This document shows positions 17,367-25,361 of a stretch of 64,000 nt of DNA, one piece after another. Under the pieces are notes generated by a model. The model was given only the letters and a program-made list of their open reading frames with translations, was not told the origin of the DNA and searched no databases. The position numbers and the translations under genes are program-made. The first letter of the stretch is position 1. The number at the start of each line of letters is the position of its first letter. Source of the DNA: DATKUC01 sp964553615 (GTDB lineage: Bacteria > Spirochaetota > Spirochaetia > DSM-27196 > DATKUC01); the NCBI GenBank assembly GCA_964553615.1, contig CAZKMA010000002.1, positions 62,001-126,000 on the forward strand, read 5' to 3'.

Positions 17367-18596
17367 TCAGCTCAGTTCGTACGTTCGATAGAAGTCCTTC
17401 ACCTCGCGCAGGACAAGATATCCCTTGCCCCGGTAGTGTTTGTCGTACCAGTTGTCCAGGATGGTGATGTCGGGAGAGACGTTTGGTTGCTCGATCTGCT
17501 CCTCACGACTGTGTTCGAGCGCCTCGTACTCCGGCACACTTACCTCCCTGCGCCCATCCAGGTGCTCGTCGATTTTCATTGCCCGAACGACCTCTCGCCC
17601 CTCCGGCAGGATACGCCCCGAGTAAAATTCGCCGATTGCACCGGAGCCGTATGCAAAAAAGCCTACCCGGTCACCCGCGGCTATTGGGGCATCGCCTGCA
17701 AGGATGCTCGCAAGGCCGACAAAGTTGGACGCTCCGTACGTGCCTCCGACCCGGCGGGCAAAACGGAGTGCCGGCCAGACCCGACGGTCAAAACTCTCAC
17801 GCACCTCGGCCTTTGTCCGCCGTCCGGAGAGGTTTGTAAGTGTACGATGAGCCTGGAATGCCATTCCTGCAAACGGTGTATGATACACGTTGTAACGGAA
17901 GTATGTCTCAAAATCGACTGCACTCCCCACCGCCTGTTCGTAGTTGCGATAGGCACCCTCAATCGCATCCATGTAGGTGTACAGACTGACCTCGTTGTTA
18001 CCTATCTCGTGCATTGCGCCGGGTCGAAACGTGTCGTAAGCATCAATGGTCCAGACGCCCTTGCTTTCCGGCTCATATTCAATAATCCGGGGTTCGTCGC
18101 TCACGATGGCAGCGGCGCTTACGCCTCCAAGAACGAACTCTTCCTTCAGATTCAGGTGCATCCGGCTGAAATCCGCCGAGATTACCAGCGCCTTTCGGCC
18201 CTTGTTCAAGCCGGACAGGATCCAGTTCACTGCAGTGTCGAGCGCGGCCACTCCGCTGTAACACGCGTGTTTGGTTTCGAAATTCCTCACGTTCGGGTTG
18301 AGGTTCAACGCACGGTGGATGTTGGTGCTGATCGGCTTGCCGAAGTCCAGTGAGCTCTCGGTACCTACCACGAGCAGTCCGATCTGTTCCCGATCTTCGT
18401 CGGAAAGCAACGGAAGCGCGGCATTCGCTCCGAGGGTAATGGTGTCCTCCCAGGGAGGATTGACTGAACGAGTTTCAATCAGAAAATCCGCTACCACCTT
18501 GTCAGGATCCATGCCTCGAGCCTTGGCAAGTTCCCGTTGATCGAGATAGAGCGAAGAACCGTACAAATTCAATTTTTCAATACCGACACGCTTCAT
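17367..18596 (-). CDS. PksG-like hydroxymethylglutaryl-ACP synthase
   Basis: Condenses an acetyl-ACP donor with a beta-ketoacyl-ACP to create a beta branch. 409 residues with HMG-synthase catalytic residues: Glu80 (VGTES), Cys112 (KHACYSGVAAL) and His239 (YHTPFAGMAFQAH). There are no mevalonate-pathway genes around it, whereas PksH and PksI homologues follow immediately, so a polyketide/fatty-acid branching role fits better than isoprenoid synthesis. ATG 18596 follows CCGGAGG; an in-frame upstream extension is open to 18746 but overlaps the FabG-like gene. Confidence 0.9.
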   Translation of the reverse strand: MKRVGIEKLNLYGSSLYLDQRELAKARGMDPDKVVADFLIETRSVNPPWEDTITLGANAALPLLSDEDREQIGLLVVGTESSLDFGKPISTNIHRALNLNPNVRNFETKHACYSGVAALDTAVNWILSGLNKGRKALVISADFSRMHLNLKEEFVLGGVSAAAIVSDEPRIIEYEPESKGVWTIDAYDTFRPGAMHEIGNNEVSLYTYMDAIEGAYRNYEQAVGSAVDFETYFRYNVYHTPFAGMAFQAHRTLTNLSGRRTKAEVRESFDRRVWPALRFARRVGGTYGASNFVGLASILAGDAPIAAGDRVGFFAYGSGAIGEFYSGRILPEGREVVRAMKIDEHLDGRREVSVPEYEALEHSREEQIEQPNVSPDITILDNWYDKHYRGKGYLVLREVKDFYRTYELS

Positions 18597-18616
18597 GTGT
18601 TTACCTCCGGATGGGG

Positions 18617-19357
18617 TTATGGAACGTAACTGAGACCACCGGATACCCGGATGTTCTCGCCGTTGATAAATGCTGCCTCGTCGGTGGTGAGATAGTAGAC
18701 CATCCCCGCAATCTCCTCCGCCGTGCCCGGCCGTCTCATCGGGCAATACTGCAGCCAGATCTTTTCGAGCTCCTTTGCGAAGTGCTGGTCGGTCATATCG
18801 GTGGGAACGAAACCAACGGTGACAATGTTCGATGTGATTCCTTTTCGTGCATACTCCCGAGCCACCGTGTTGGAGAGCCCCTGGAGTCCCGCCTTACTTG
18901 CGGCGTAATTTGCCTGTCCGGTGGCACCACCGGCGGAGAGCGAAGATATGTTGATGATGCGCCCGTCCCGGTTGGAGAGAAAATGCATGAGAAACCCGCG
19001 GATAAGCTGGAACGGACCGGTGAGATTCGCCGCAATGACATCGTCCCAGTCTTTATCGCTCATAAGCGCAACTGCGCCGTCACGCACCATCGCTGCATTG
19101 TTCACGAGGACACGGATGTTGGTGAAATCCCTGATCGCCTGTTCGACTACCGACTCGATCGAACCGGTGTTGCACAGGTCAAGCTCGTAGGCTCGAATCT
19201 CGACATCATCCCGGATCTCCCGTGCAAGCCGGATCGTCTCCTCCGCGGCCACGGAGTTCGACGCATACGTGAAGGCACAACCGTAACCGGCGGCTACGAG
19301 CCTGAGAACGATTCCACGACCAATTCCGCGGGAACCGCCTGAAACAAATGCGTTCAT
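18617..19357 (-). CDS. FabG-like 3-ketoacyl-ACP reductase
   Basis: 246-residue classical SDR: GGSRGIG cofactor motif, NNAA, catalytic Asn111, Ser in NISSLS and Y-x3-K (Tyr151, Lys155 in YAASKAG). It ends with the FabG-like INGENIRVSGG. The start ATG 19357 comes two bases after the KS2 stop, so the two are tightly coupled. Expected to reduce the KS product before dehydration. Confidence 0.9.
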   Translation of the reverse strand: MNAFVSGGSRGIGRGIVLRLVAAGYGCAFTYASNSVAAEETIRLAREIRDDVEIRAYELDLCNTGSIESVVEQAIRDFTNIRVLVNNAAMVRDGAVALMSDKDWDDVIAANLTGPFQLIRGFLMHFLSNRDGRIINISSLSAGGATGQANYAASKAGLQGLSNTVAREYARKGITSNIVTVGFVPTDMTDQHFAKELEKIWLQYCPMRRPGTAEEIAGMVYYLTTDEAAFINGENIRVSGGLSYVP

Positions 19358-19359
19358 GT

Positions 19360-20643
19360 TCAATCCTCGTACCGTTTTATCAGTGTGCAACAGTTTATGC
19401 CGCCGAATCCGAATGAGTTCTTGAGCATGTACTGAATTTGATGCTCCACCGCGTGGTTTGCGCAGATGTCCAGATCGACCTCAGGGTCCTGTCGTCCTAT
19501 GTTGATGGTGGGATGCAGCTTTCCGTGTTTCATCTGCAGCAACCCGCCTATAGTCTCAACTATCGGGCTTGCCCAGCACGTGTGTCCGAGCATGGACTTC
19601 GGCGCGTTTATCTTCATTGAATTCGCGTGCTTGCCGAAGGTCGCTTTTATAGCCCGGATTTCCTGAAGATCTCCGGAAGGCGTGCCTGTCGCATGGCAGT
19701 TGGCGTAATCCACCTGTTCCGGGGCGATACCGGTCTCCTTGAGCAGGGCTCTCATGACCATTGTCTGTTTCTCTGCACCGGGTAGCGGCAGGTGATTCGC
19801 GTTGGCACTTGCCTTCACACCGAGAATCTCTCCGTAGATCGGTGCTCCCCGCTCCAGAGCGGATTCGAGCGACTCGAGAATCAGCGTTCCAGCACCATGG
19901 GAATAAACGAAGCCGCATCGGTCAACATCGAACGGTCTCGATCCCTCCTCCGGCCGATTCTGATATTCGGGCTTTACGACAACGGCATTGATTATTACCG
20001 AAGCCTGAATATCCGGCGCCGAAACGTCAAACAGCGCCCCCGTGACCACTACCCGGTCGCTCTCCCCGAGGATGATGTCGCGGTAGCCCTCCCGAATGGC
20101 GAGGTTGCCGGACGCGCACGCGCCGCCTATGGTGAAGGACGCTCCCTGAACGCTAAGAACCTCCGATATCGTTGCAGGAACATTCGGGTCGATTCCCTCG
20201 ACACCAGCAAGAGGATCCATGAAGTCCGGGTCCTTCTGAAACTCAAGGCCGTTCTGATAGATGTAGTTCGAGTTCAGATTGTGCCCTGCAACGACAACGC
20301 TCGTGCGCGTCGGGTCCGATACCACTCCAAGCAGCCCGGAGTCCTTGTATGCCATGAGGGCCGTAAGAACCGCAGTCCGATTGGAGAACGTGGCAGACCG
20401 GAAGACCTTGCGCGTTTTCTTGTACCAGTCGGTGCCAAGATCCTGCTCGAATCCAGCCAGGCGACTCGCCGAATCGTAGGAGCCAAGATCGCCTCCAATT
20501 TTGCATTCGACACCAGTCATGTCCAGGGATTCCCATCGCTTGATCCCGGACTTTCCCGCAATCAGGTTGCGATAGTACTCTTCAAGAGAGTCACCGAGCG
20601 GGTTAATAGTACCCATGCCCGTGATAACAACGCGCTTCTTCAT
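19360..20643 (-). CDS. beta-ketoacyl-ACP synthase (KS2)
   Basis: 427-residue condensing enzyme with Cys176 (GGACASGNLA), His317 (CHATGTPSGD) and His354 (KSMLGHTCWASPIVE). The Cys is intact, so it is not an obvious Ser/Gln-type decarboxylating KS. After His354 the usual GAAG-type sequence is replaced by CWAS, unlike KS1, suggesting a different substrate or role. ATG 20643 begins MKKRVVITGMG; a longer TTG start (20679) is open. A 108-base gap to the malonyltransferase contains AT-rich sequence that could hold an internal promoter. Confidence 0.92.
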   Translation of the reverse strand: MKKRVVITGMGTINPLGDSLEEYYRNLIAGKSGIKRWESLDMTGVECKIGGDLGSYDSASRLAGFEQDLGTDWYKKTRKVFRSATFSNRTAVLTALMAYKDSGLLGVVSDPTRTSVVVAGHNLNSNYIYQNGLEFQKDPDFMDPLAGVEGIDPNVPATISEVLSVQGASFTIGGACASGNLAIREGYRDIILGESDRVVVTGALFDVSAPDIQASVIINAVVVKPEYQNRPEEGSRPFDVDRCGFVYSHGAGTLILESLESALERGAPIYGEILGVKASANANHLPLPGAEKQTMVMRALLKETGIAPEQVDYANCHATGTPSGDLQEIRAIKATFGKHANSMKINAPKSMLGHTCWASPIVETIGGLLQMKHGKLHPTINIGRQDPEVDLDICANHAVEHQIQYMLKNSFGFGGINCCTLIKRYED

Positions 20644-20751
20644 AATAGACAGGATATAATTCCTTTGGTGATTTCGCAAGGAGCGGATCGATCCGAACCG
20701 AGCGGCGCAGAAATCGCGGCGCTACGCAGCACGCGCTGCGCCGCGGCCCGT

Positions 20752-21684
20752 TCAGCCTGCAGCGAATGCCTCAATGTCGACAAGTTTTCCGGCCGGCTTC
20801 GACCGGAATCCACGATGGAACGCCTTCCAGAGTCCGGAAAGGACCATACCGGGACCAACTTCGAGGACGGTATCGAATCCGTCGTCGAGGATTGCCTGTT
20901 CTTCATCCAGCCACTGAACCGTGGATACGACCTGACGGATACACGTCTCCCGTGCTTCGGCGCCGGTTCCAATGCGCTTCCCGGTCACATTGGAATAGAC
21001 GGGCTTGACCGGGTCGGAGAACTTCACTTCGGCCAGCGCGGCGGCAAGCTCCTCCCGGGCAGGATCGATCAGCGGTGTATGGAACGGTCCCGACACTTTC
21101 AGAGGAATTATCCGCATTGCGCCCGCGTCATTCATTGCGGATTCGACGAGAGCAAGGCCCTCATGCGTTCCCGCAACAACAATCTGGCTGGGCGAGGAAC
21201 GGTTGGCGAGGTATGCTTTCCCCTCCATCCCGCGCAGGATCTCCTGTGCAGTCTCAATATTCAGCCCGATTACGGCAAGCATTCCGGGGCGTCCCGATGG
21301 AGTGTCCAGGGCGCGACTCGCCTTTTCCATCGCATCGCCGCGGGCACGGACAATCCGGAGTACGTCTTCCAGAGAAAGCACACCGGCGTCGTAGAGGGCT
21401 GAGTACTCTCCAAGACTGAAACCGGCCGCCCCGTGCGACTGCACACCATGCTCACCGAGCACAATTCGTGCAGCGAGGTTTACCAGTGTAATCGACACCT
21501 GCGTGCGATCGGTAGCCGCAAGTTCCTCGTCGGTGCCCTCGAACAGCAGTTTCTTGAGATCGATGTCGGTGACGTCCGACGCCTGCTGGACGAGCTCACG
21601 CACTGCCGCACTTGCGTCGTACAAGTCCCGTCCCATACCCGCGTACTGGGCGCCCTGTCCCGGATAGAGAAAACATACCTTCAT
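20752..21684 (-). CDS. fabD: malonyl-CoA:ACP transacylase-like protein
   Basis: 310 residues, FabD family. GFSLGEYSAL holds the nucleophilic Ser and GPFHTPL the catalytic His; FLYPGQGAQ is the typical N-terminus. The Arg that binds the malonyl carboxylate appears in RARGDAMEKAS. Supplies malonyl-ACP to the locus ACP. Whether it is also the housekeeping FabD cannot be told from this window. It lies 48 bases after the GNAT-like gene in the same direction. Confidence 0.88.
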   Translation of the reverse strand: MKVCFLYPGQGAQYAGMGRDLYDASAAVRELVQQASDVTDIDLKKLLFEGTDEELAATDRTQVSITLVNLAARIVLGEHGVQSHGAAGFSLGEYSALYDAGVLSLEDVLRIVRARGDAMEKASRALDTPSGRPGMLAVIGLNIETAQEILRGMEGKAYLANRSSPSQIVVAGTHEGLALVESAMNDAGAMRIIPLKVSGPFHTPLIDPAREELAAALAEVKFSDPVKPVYSNVTGKRIGTGAEARETCIRQVVSTVQWLDEEQAILDDGFDTVLEVGPGMVLSGLWKAFHRGFRSKPAGKLVDIEAFAAG

Positions 21685-21732
21685 TCAACAATCCCCCGTT
21701 TCCTGATTGACTGACGGTCTACGCAAATGACC

Positions 21733-22860
21733 TTACAGGCTCTTGCCATAGATTCGATGGGTCTTGTAGTGGCGAACACCCCATCCTTCCAGAAAGTTGC
21801 GCAACGGGTAGTTATCCTCCAGAATCCAGGAAAAATCCCCCTTGTTAACCCCCATCTTCGTCCCCCGTTCGTAGACTTCCCACAACAGGAGCGCATCGAT
21901 ACCCATTTTCTGATACTTTTTCCGGATGCCGAAGGCAGCGATCCGAACGGTGTCAAGCTTGCCCTTTCCCATAAGTAATTTAAAAATGCCGGTTGGCAGC
22001 AGGCGGCCGTTCATCTTGATCATGATCTTGTTTGCGTCCGGTATGGGAAGAATGAAGCCGACCGGATTGCCATCTACGTACGCCATGAGAACGAGCTCCG
22101 GGAAAACAAGGAGTTTCATATCCTTTCCCAGATGCTCAAATTCCTCTTTCGTCCAGGGAACGAACCCCCAATTGTCCTGCCAGGCGTCGTTGTAGATGCC
22201 CCGCATCTCTTCTATTACGTTCGAAAACTCCTTCATTTCCACCGGTCGCACATCTACCTTGCTGCGCTTTCGAGCGAGCTCGGCCACTCGGCGCGTCTTG
22301 TCCGACAGGTCGCCTCCGGCGTCCATGAAATAGGACCACAGATCCTTCTCCTTTGCGTAGCCCGCGGCTTCGATGAGCGGTGGGTAATACTCCGGGGTAT
22401 AGGCCATCTGAACCACCGGTGGATTATCAAAGTCGTCGATGAGAAGACCGAGGATGTGATTCGTCGACGGGTTCATTGGACCGATGGATCTTTCCATCCC
22501 TTTGTTCTTGAGCCAGCTCTCGACCTCCCGGGACAGCGCCTTGGCAATCTCCGGATCGTCTTCGGACTCGAAAAAACCGAAAAATCCCGTCTTCGTGTTC
22601 CAGTACTTCACGAACTCGTGGTCGATGACAGCGGACATCCGACCGACGACTTCACCGTCACGATAGGCCAGAAAATGCTGCGCTTCTGCGTGCTCCCAAT
22701 ACGGGTTCTTCTTTGGGTTGTAGAGAGCTTTCTCGTCCATAAGCAGTGGTGGTACCCAGTTGTTGTATCGTTTCTTTCCGCGATAGATGCTCCATGGGAA
22801 CATGATGAACTTCTTCATGTCAGACGCGGAGGCTGGACGAACGGTGATCTCTGATGCCAT
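21733..22860 (-). CDS. GNAT-fold acyltransferase resembling bacterial ceramide synthase (YghO-like)
   Basis: 375 residues from ATG 22860 (AAGGAG upstream). The sequence carries features I associate with the YghO/bCerS-type family: FPWSIYRGKKRYNNWVPPLL near the N-terminus, NPYWEHAEAQHFLAYRDG, GFFGFFESEDDPEIA and GPMNPSTNHILGLLIDDF. In Caulobacter a member of this family N-acylates the long-chain base to make ceramide. First gene of the operon that also contains an oxoamine synthase, which makes the comparison attractive. Family match is from memory and the substrate is inferred. Confidence 0.65.
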   Translation of the reverse strand: MASEITVRPASASDMKKFIMFPWSIYRGKKRYNNWVPPLLMDEKALYNPKKNPYWEHAEAQHFLAYRDGEVVGRMSAVIDHEFVKYWNTKTGFFGFFESEDDPEIAKALSREVESWLKNKGMERSIGPMNPSTNHILGLLIDDFDNPPVVQMAYTPEYYPPLIEAAGYAKEKDLWSYFMDAGGDLSDKTRRVAELARKRSKVDVRPVEMKEFSNVIEEMRGIYNDAWQDNWGFVPWTKEEFEHLGKDMKLLVFPELVLMAYVDGNPVGFILPIPDANKIMIKMNGRLLPTGIFKLLMGKGKLDTVRIAAFGIRKKYQKMGIDALLLWEVYERGTKMGVNKGDFSWILEDNYPLRNFLEGWGVRHYKTHRIYGKSL

Positions 22861-22921
22861 GTCACACTCCTTGCATGCCGGTAAAATCTTGAGCAACCCC
22901 GACAGCCACTTTTGAGCCCCC

Positions 22922-22927
22922 ATTATA
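22922..22927 (-). promoter_or_regulatory. candidate -10 box of the lipid operon
   Basis: A perfect TATAAT on the minus strand (22927-22922), 62 bases before the GNAT-like start and between it and the GH42 gene. No good -35 is seen at 16-18 bases, so it may rely on an activator. Confidence 0.4.
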
Positions 22928-22992
22928 CCGAATATGGGTCCTCACGAAAACCGTCGGTTCTCCCAAGAGCCGGGCATCTGCCCGGGACAGGA

Positions 22993-25134
22993 TTATTGCC
23001 GCTCCCGGACCAGGACGGCAGCATCAAATCCGTCGAGAACAATCAGCCCCTCGACGTTTCGGTCACGCAAAATATCATTTCGGACGCCCGAACCGAGTTC
23101 AACGGTGCGGGATTCCGGCGCGAAGTTCATGAGGAAGAGAAACTCCCGGTCGCCCTTGACCCGAGTCTGTGCAGACACGCCTTCGGGCAGAGTCCCGGAG
23201 AGCGCACCGTTGAGTTCGTATCGGCTGCAGATGCGGCCATAGAAATCGTCGAGCATCCTCTCGTCGCTACGAGCCGCAAGATAGTAGGCTTCTCCGTCCC
23301 CGTAACTGTTCCGGGTCAGGGCCGGCATCCCCGCGTAGAACTCCCCCGAATAGACCGCAACCGCTTCGGCATGCTCAAGATGCACGAGGTCGCAGTATTC
23401 CTGCGCGCGGTATTCACCATACATCCCGAGTCCGTTGTCCCGGGTAAATCTGAACGGTACCCGCTCGACCGGATAAAGACTGTCCAGCTCTTCACTCCAG
23501 ATTCCCAGTACCTCGCGGAGAGGTCCCGGGAAACCTCCGAGAAAACAGAGATCATGCTCATCTACGATCCCGCTCCAGTAGGTAGTCACGAGGGTGCCGC
23601 CGTCGGCAACGAAGGCCTTCATCCTGTCTGCAACTCCCGGTTTGATCATATACAGCATTGGTGCAATGAGGAGGCGATAGGAGGAAAAATCACATTCCGA
23701 GTCTATTACGTCGGTCGCGATACCGCGGGTCCAGAAAGGCAGGTGATGTGCCATGACCGTCTCTTCATATGCTCGCCTTCCGTCGTTTCGCGGACCTTCG
23801 GCGTCCTCCAGAGCCCAACGGTTCTCCCAGTCGAAAACAAGACCGACATCCGCGTCTATCCGTGAACCAACCACGTCCTCCAGCCGGCCAAGCAGGCTTC
23901 CCAGTTGCGCGACCTCCTGGAACACGCGGGTATTCGCGCTTCCCTCATGGTCCACAACTGCACCGTGAAACTTCTCCGCGGAGCCGCGGCTCTTGCGCCA
24001 TTGAAAGTATTGAACCGTATCCGAACCGTGCGCGACCGCCTGCAGCGACGTAAGCGCATGTACGCCCGGACGCTTGAGCTTCCCGACCGAGGTCCAGTTC
24101 GTTACGCTCGGCGTGCTCTCCATCAGCATGAAGGGCTGTCCGCCCCTGATTGACCGATTCAGGTCGTGAAGAAAGGCAACGTCGGCAGCGAGTTTGAAAT
24201 CGCGCCCATCCTGGTCCCAACGTCCGAGAGGATTCGGTATATTTCCCACCCCGTGCCAGGATGGATAGCTGTCCCACGAAATTACATCGATATCGTCCCT
24301 GAATTTGAAATAATCGAGTCCGGGGTATGTGCCCATGAAATTGGTGGTCAGGGGGATATCCGGGGTAATGCGGCGAAGGGGCGCGGCCTCAACACCGAGA
24401 AATTGTCGCGTCTGATGGGTAACGAACCGCTTCCAGTCGAGGTTCAAACCGTGTATCCGCCGTTCACCGTGCGGAGCGGGGGACTCGATCTGGTCCCAGG
24501 ACGTGAACGTGTGACTCCAGAAAGATGCCCACCATGCGTGGTTCAGCTCGTCGAGACTGTCGTTGTATCGTTCACGCAACCACCCGCGAAACGCGTCCTG
24601 ACAGAGCGGGCAGTGGCACTCACCGCCATATTCGTTGGAAAGATGCCAGAGAACCAGAGCCGGATGATCCCTGTACCGCTCGGCAAGCACCGTATTGATA
24701 GTTACCGCTTTCTCACGATAGACCGGGGAAGTGTAGCAGTGATTGTGTCTCATTCCCTGAAGATTCCGAACCCGGTTTGCAGACATCCGAAGCACTTCCG
24801 GATACTTCGCCGCCATCCAGGCCGGGCGAGCCCCACTCGGTGTGGCGAGAATTACTCGTACACCGTTCGAGTGCAGTGAGTCCATGACTGTGTCGAGCCA
24901 ATCAAATGAGAAATGCCCCTCTTCCGGCTCGAGCGCGGACCATGCAAATATGCCCAGGCTCACAACGTTGACGGAAGCTTCCTTCATGAGCTTGAGGTCC
25001 TGCTCGAGAACCTCGGGGTAACGAAGCCACTGATCGGGATTATAATCTGCGCCGTGGAGTATTCTCGGAAACTTCCGCGCGATGGGAGCAAAGGGTTCTG
25101 CAGGGCGATTTTCGCCGTCTTTGTATCTTGCCAT
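22993..25134 (-). CDS. GH42 beta-galactosidase
   Basis: Hydrolyses beta-galactosides; 713 residues and no signal peptide, so cytosolic. The N-terminal TIM barrel shows the acid/base Glu168 (HLSNEYGGECHC), the nucleophile Glu339 (FMLMESTPSVTNW) and the zinc-binding Cys133, Cys173, Cys175 and Cys178 typical of GH42. The trimerisation and C-terminal beta domains follow. It is a single gene, preceded by an operator-like palindrome on its promoter; upstream DNA is interrupted by a scaffold gap. Confidence 0.93.
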   Translation of the reverse strand: MARYKDGENRPAEPFAPIARKFPRILHGADYNPDQWLRYPEVLEQDLKLMKEASVNVVSLGIFAWSALEPEEGHFSFDWLDTVMDSLHSNGVRVILATPSGARPAWMAAKYPEVLRMSANRVRNLQGMRHNHCYTSPVYREKAVTINTVLAERYRDHPALVLWHLSNEYGGECHCPLCQDAFRGWLRERYNDSLDELNHAWWASFWSHTFTSWDQIESPAPHGERRIHGLNLDWKRFVTHQTRQFLGVEAAPLRRITPDIPLTTNFMGTYPGLDYFKFRDDIDVISWDSYPSWHGVGNIPNPLGRWDQDGRDFKLAADVAFLHDLNRSIRGGQPFMLMESTPSVTNWTSVGKLKRPGVHALTSLQAVAHGSDTVQYFQWRKSRGSAEKFHGAVVDHEGSANTRVFQEVAQLGSLLGRLEDVVGSRIDADVGLVFDWENRWALEDAEGPRNDGRRAYEETVMAHHLPFWTRGIATDVIDSECDFSSYRLLIAPMLYMIKPGVADRMKAFVADGGTLVTTYWSGIVDEHDLCFLGGFPGPLREVLGIWSEELDSLYPVERVPFRFTRDNGLGMYGEYRAQEYCDLVHLEHAEAVAVYSGEFYAGMPALTRNSYGDGEAYYLAARSDERMLDDFYGRICSRYELNGALSGTLPEGVSAQTRVKGDREFLFLMNFAPESRTVELGSGVRNDILRDRNVEGLIVLDGFDAAVLVRERQ

Positions 25135-25153
25135 GACCTACTGTATCCTCCAC

Positions 25154-25187
25154 GGCCAATATTGGCCACTGCCGCGACCGGTGTCAA
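25154..25187 (-). promoter_or_regulatory. promoter with palindromic operator for the GH42 gene
   Basis: On the minus strand TTGACA (25187-25182), a 17-base spacer and CAATAT (25164-25159). The perfect 14-bp palindrome GGCCAATATTGGCC (25154-25167) covers the -10, a classic position for a sugar-responsive repressor. Confidence 0.55.
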
Positions 25188-25200
25188 TGTATGCCGTCCG

Positions 25201-25300
25201 NNNNNNNNNNNNNNNNNNNNNNNNNNNNNNNNNNNNNNNNNNNNNNNNNNNNNNNNNNNNNNNNNNNNNNNNNNNNNNNNNNNNNNNNNNNNNNNNNNNN
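25201..25300. other. scaffold gap (100 N) flanked by the same 10-mer
   Basis: Exactly 100 N, a conventional placeholder. The ten bases before (25191-25200) and after (25301-25310) are both ATGCCGTCCG, suggesting that the two contigs actually overlap. Confidence 0.95.
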
Positions 25301-25315
25301 ATGCCGTCCGTGGCA

Positions 25316-25344
25316 TTGTGGATTCGTCTCCGGTGTGCTATATC
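25316..25344 (+). promoter_or_regulatory. promoter for the FecR/PEGA/ankyrin lipoprotein
   Basis: TTGTGG (25316-25321), 17-base spacer, TATATC (25339-25344); 18 bases from the -10 to the ATG. Confidence 0.45.
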
Positions 25345-25361
25345 AATATCCAGGTGGTCCG

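Noticed and set aside
17367..18596. Mevalonate-pathway HMG-CoA synthase
   Set aside because: No HMG-CoA reductase or mevalonate kinases nearby; flanked by PksH and PksI homologues and an ACP-based synthase.
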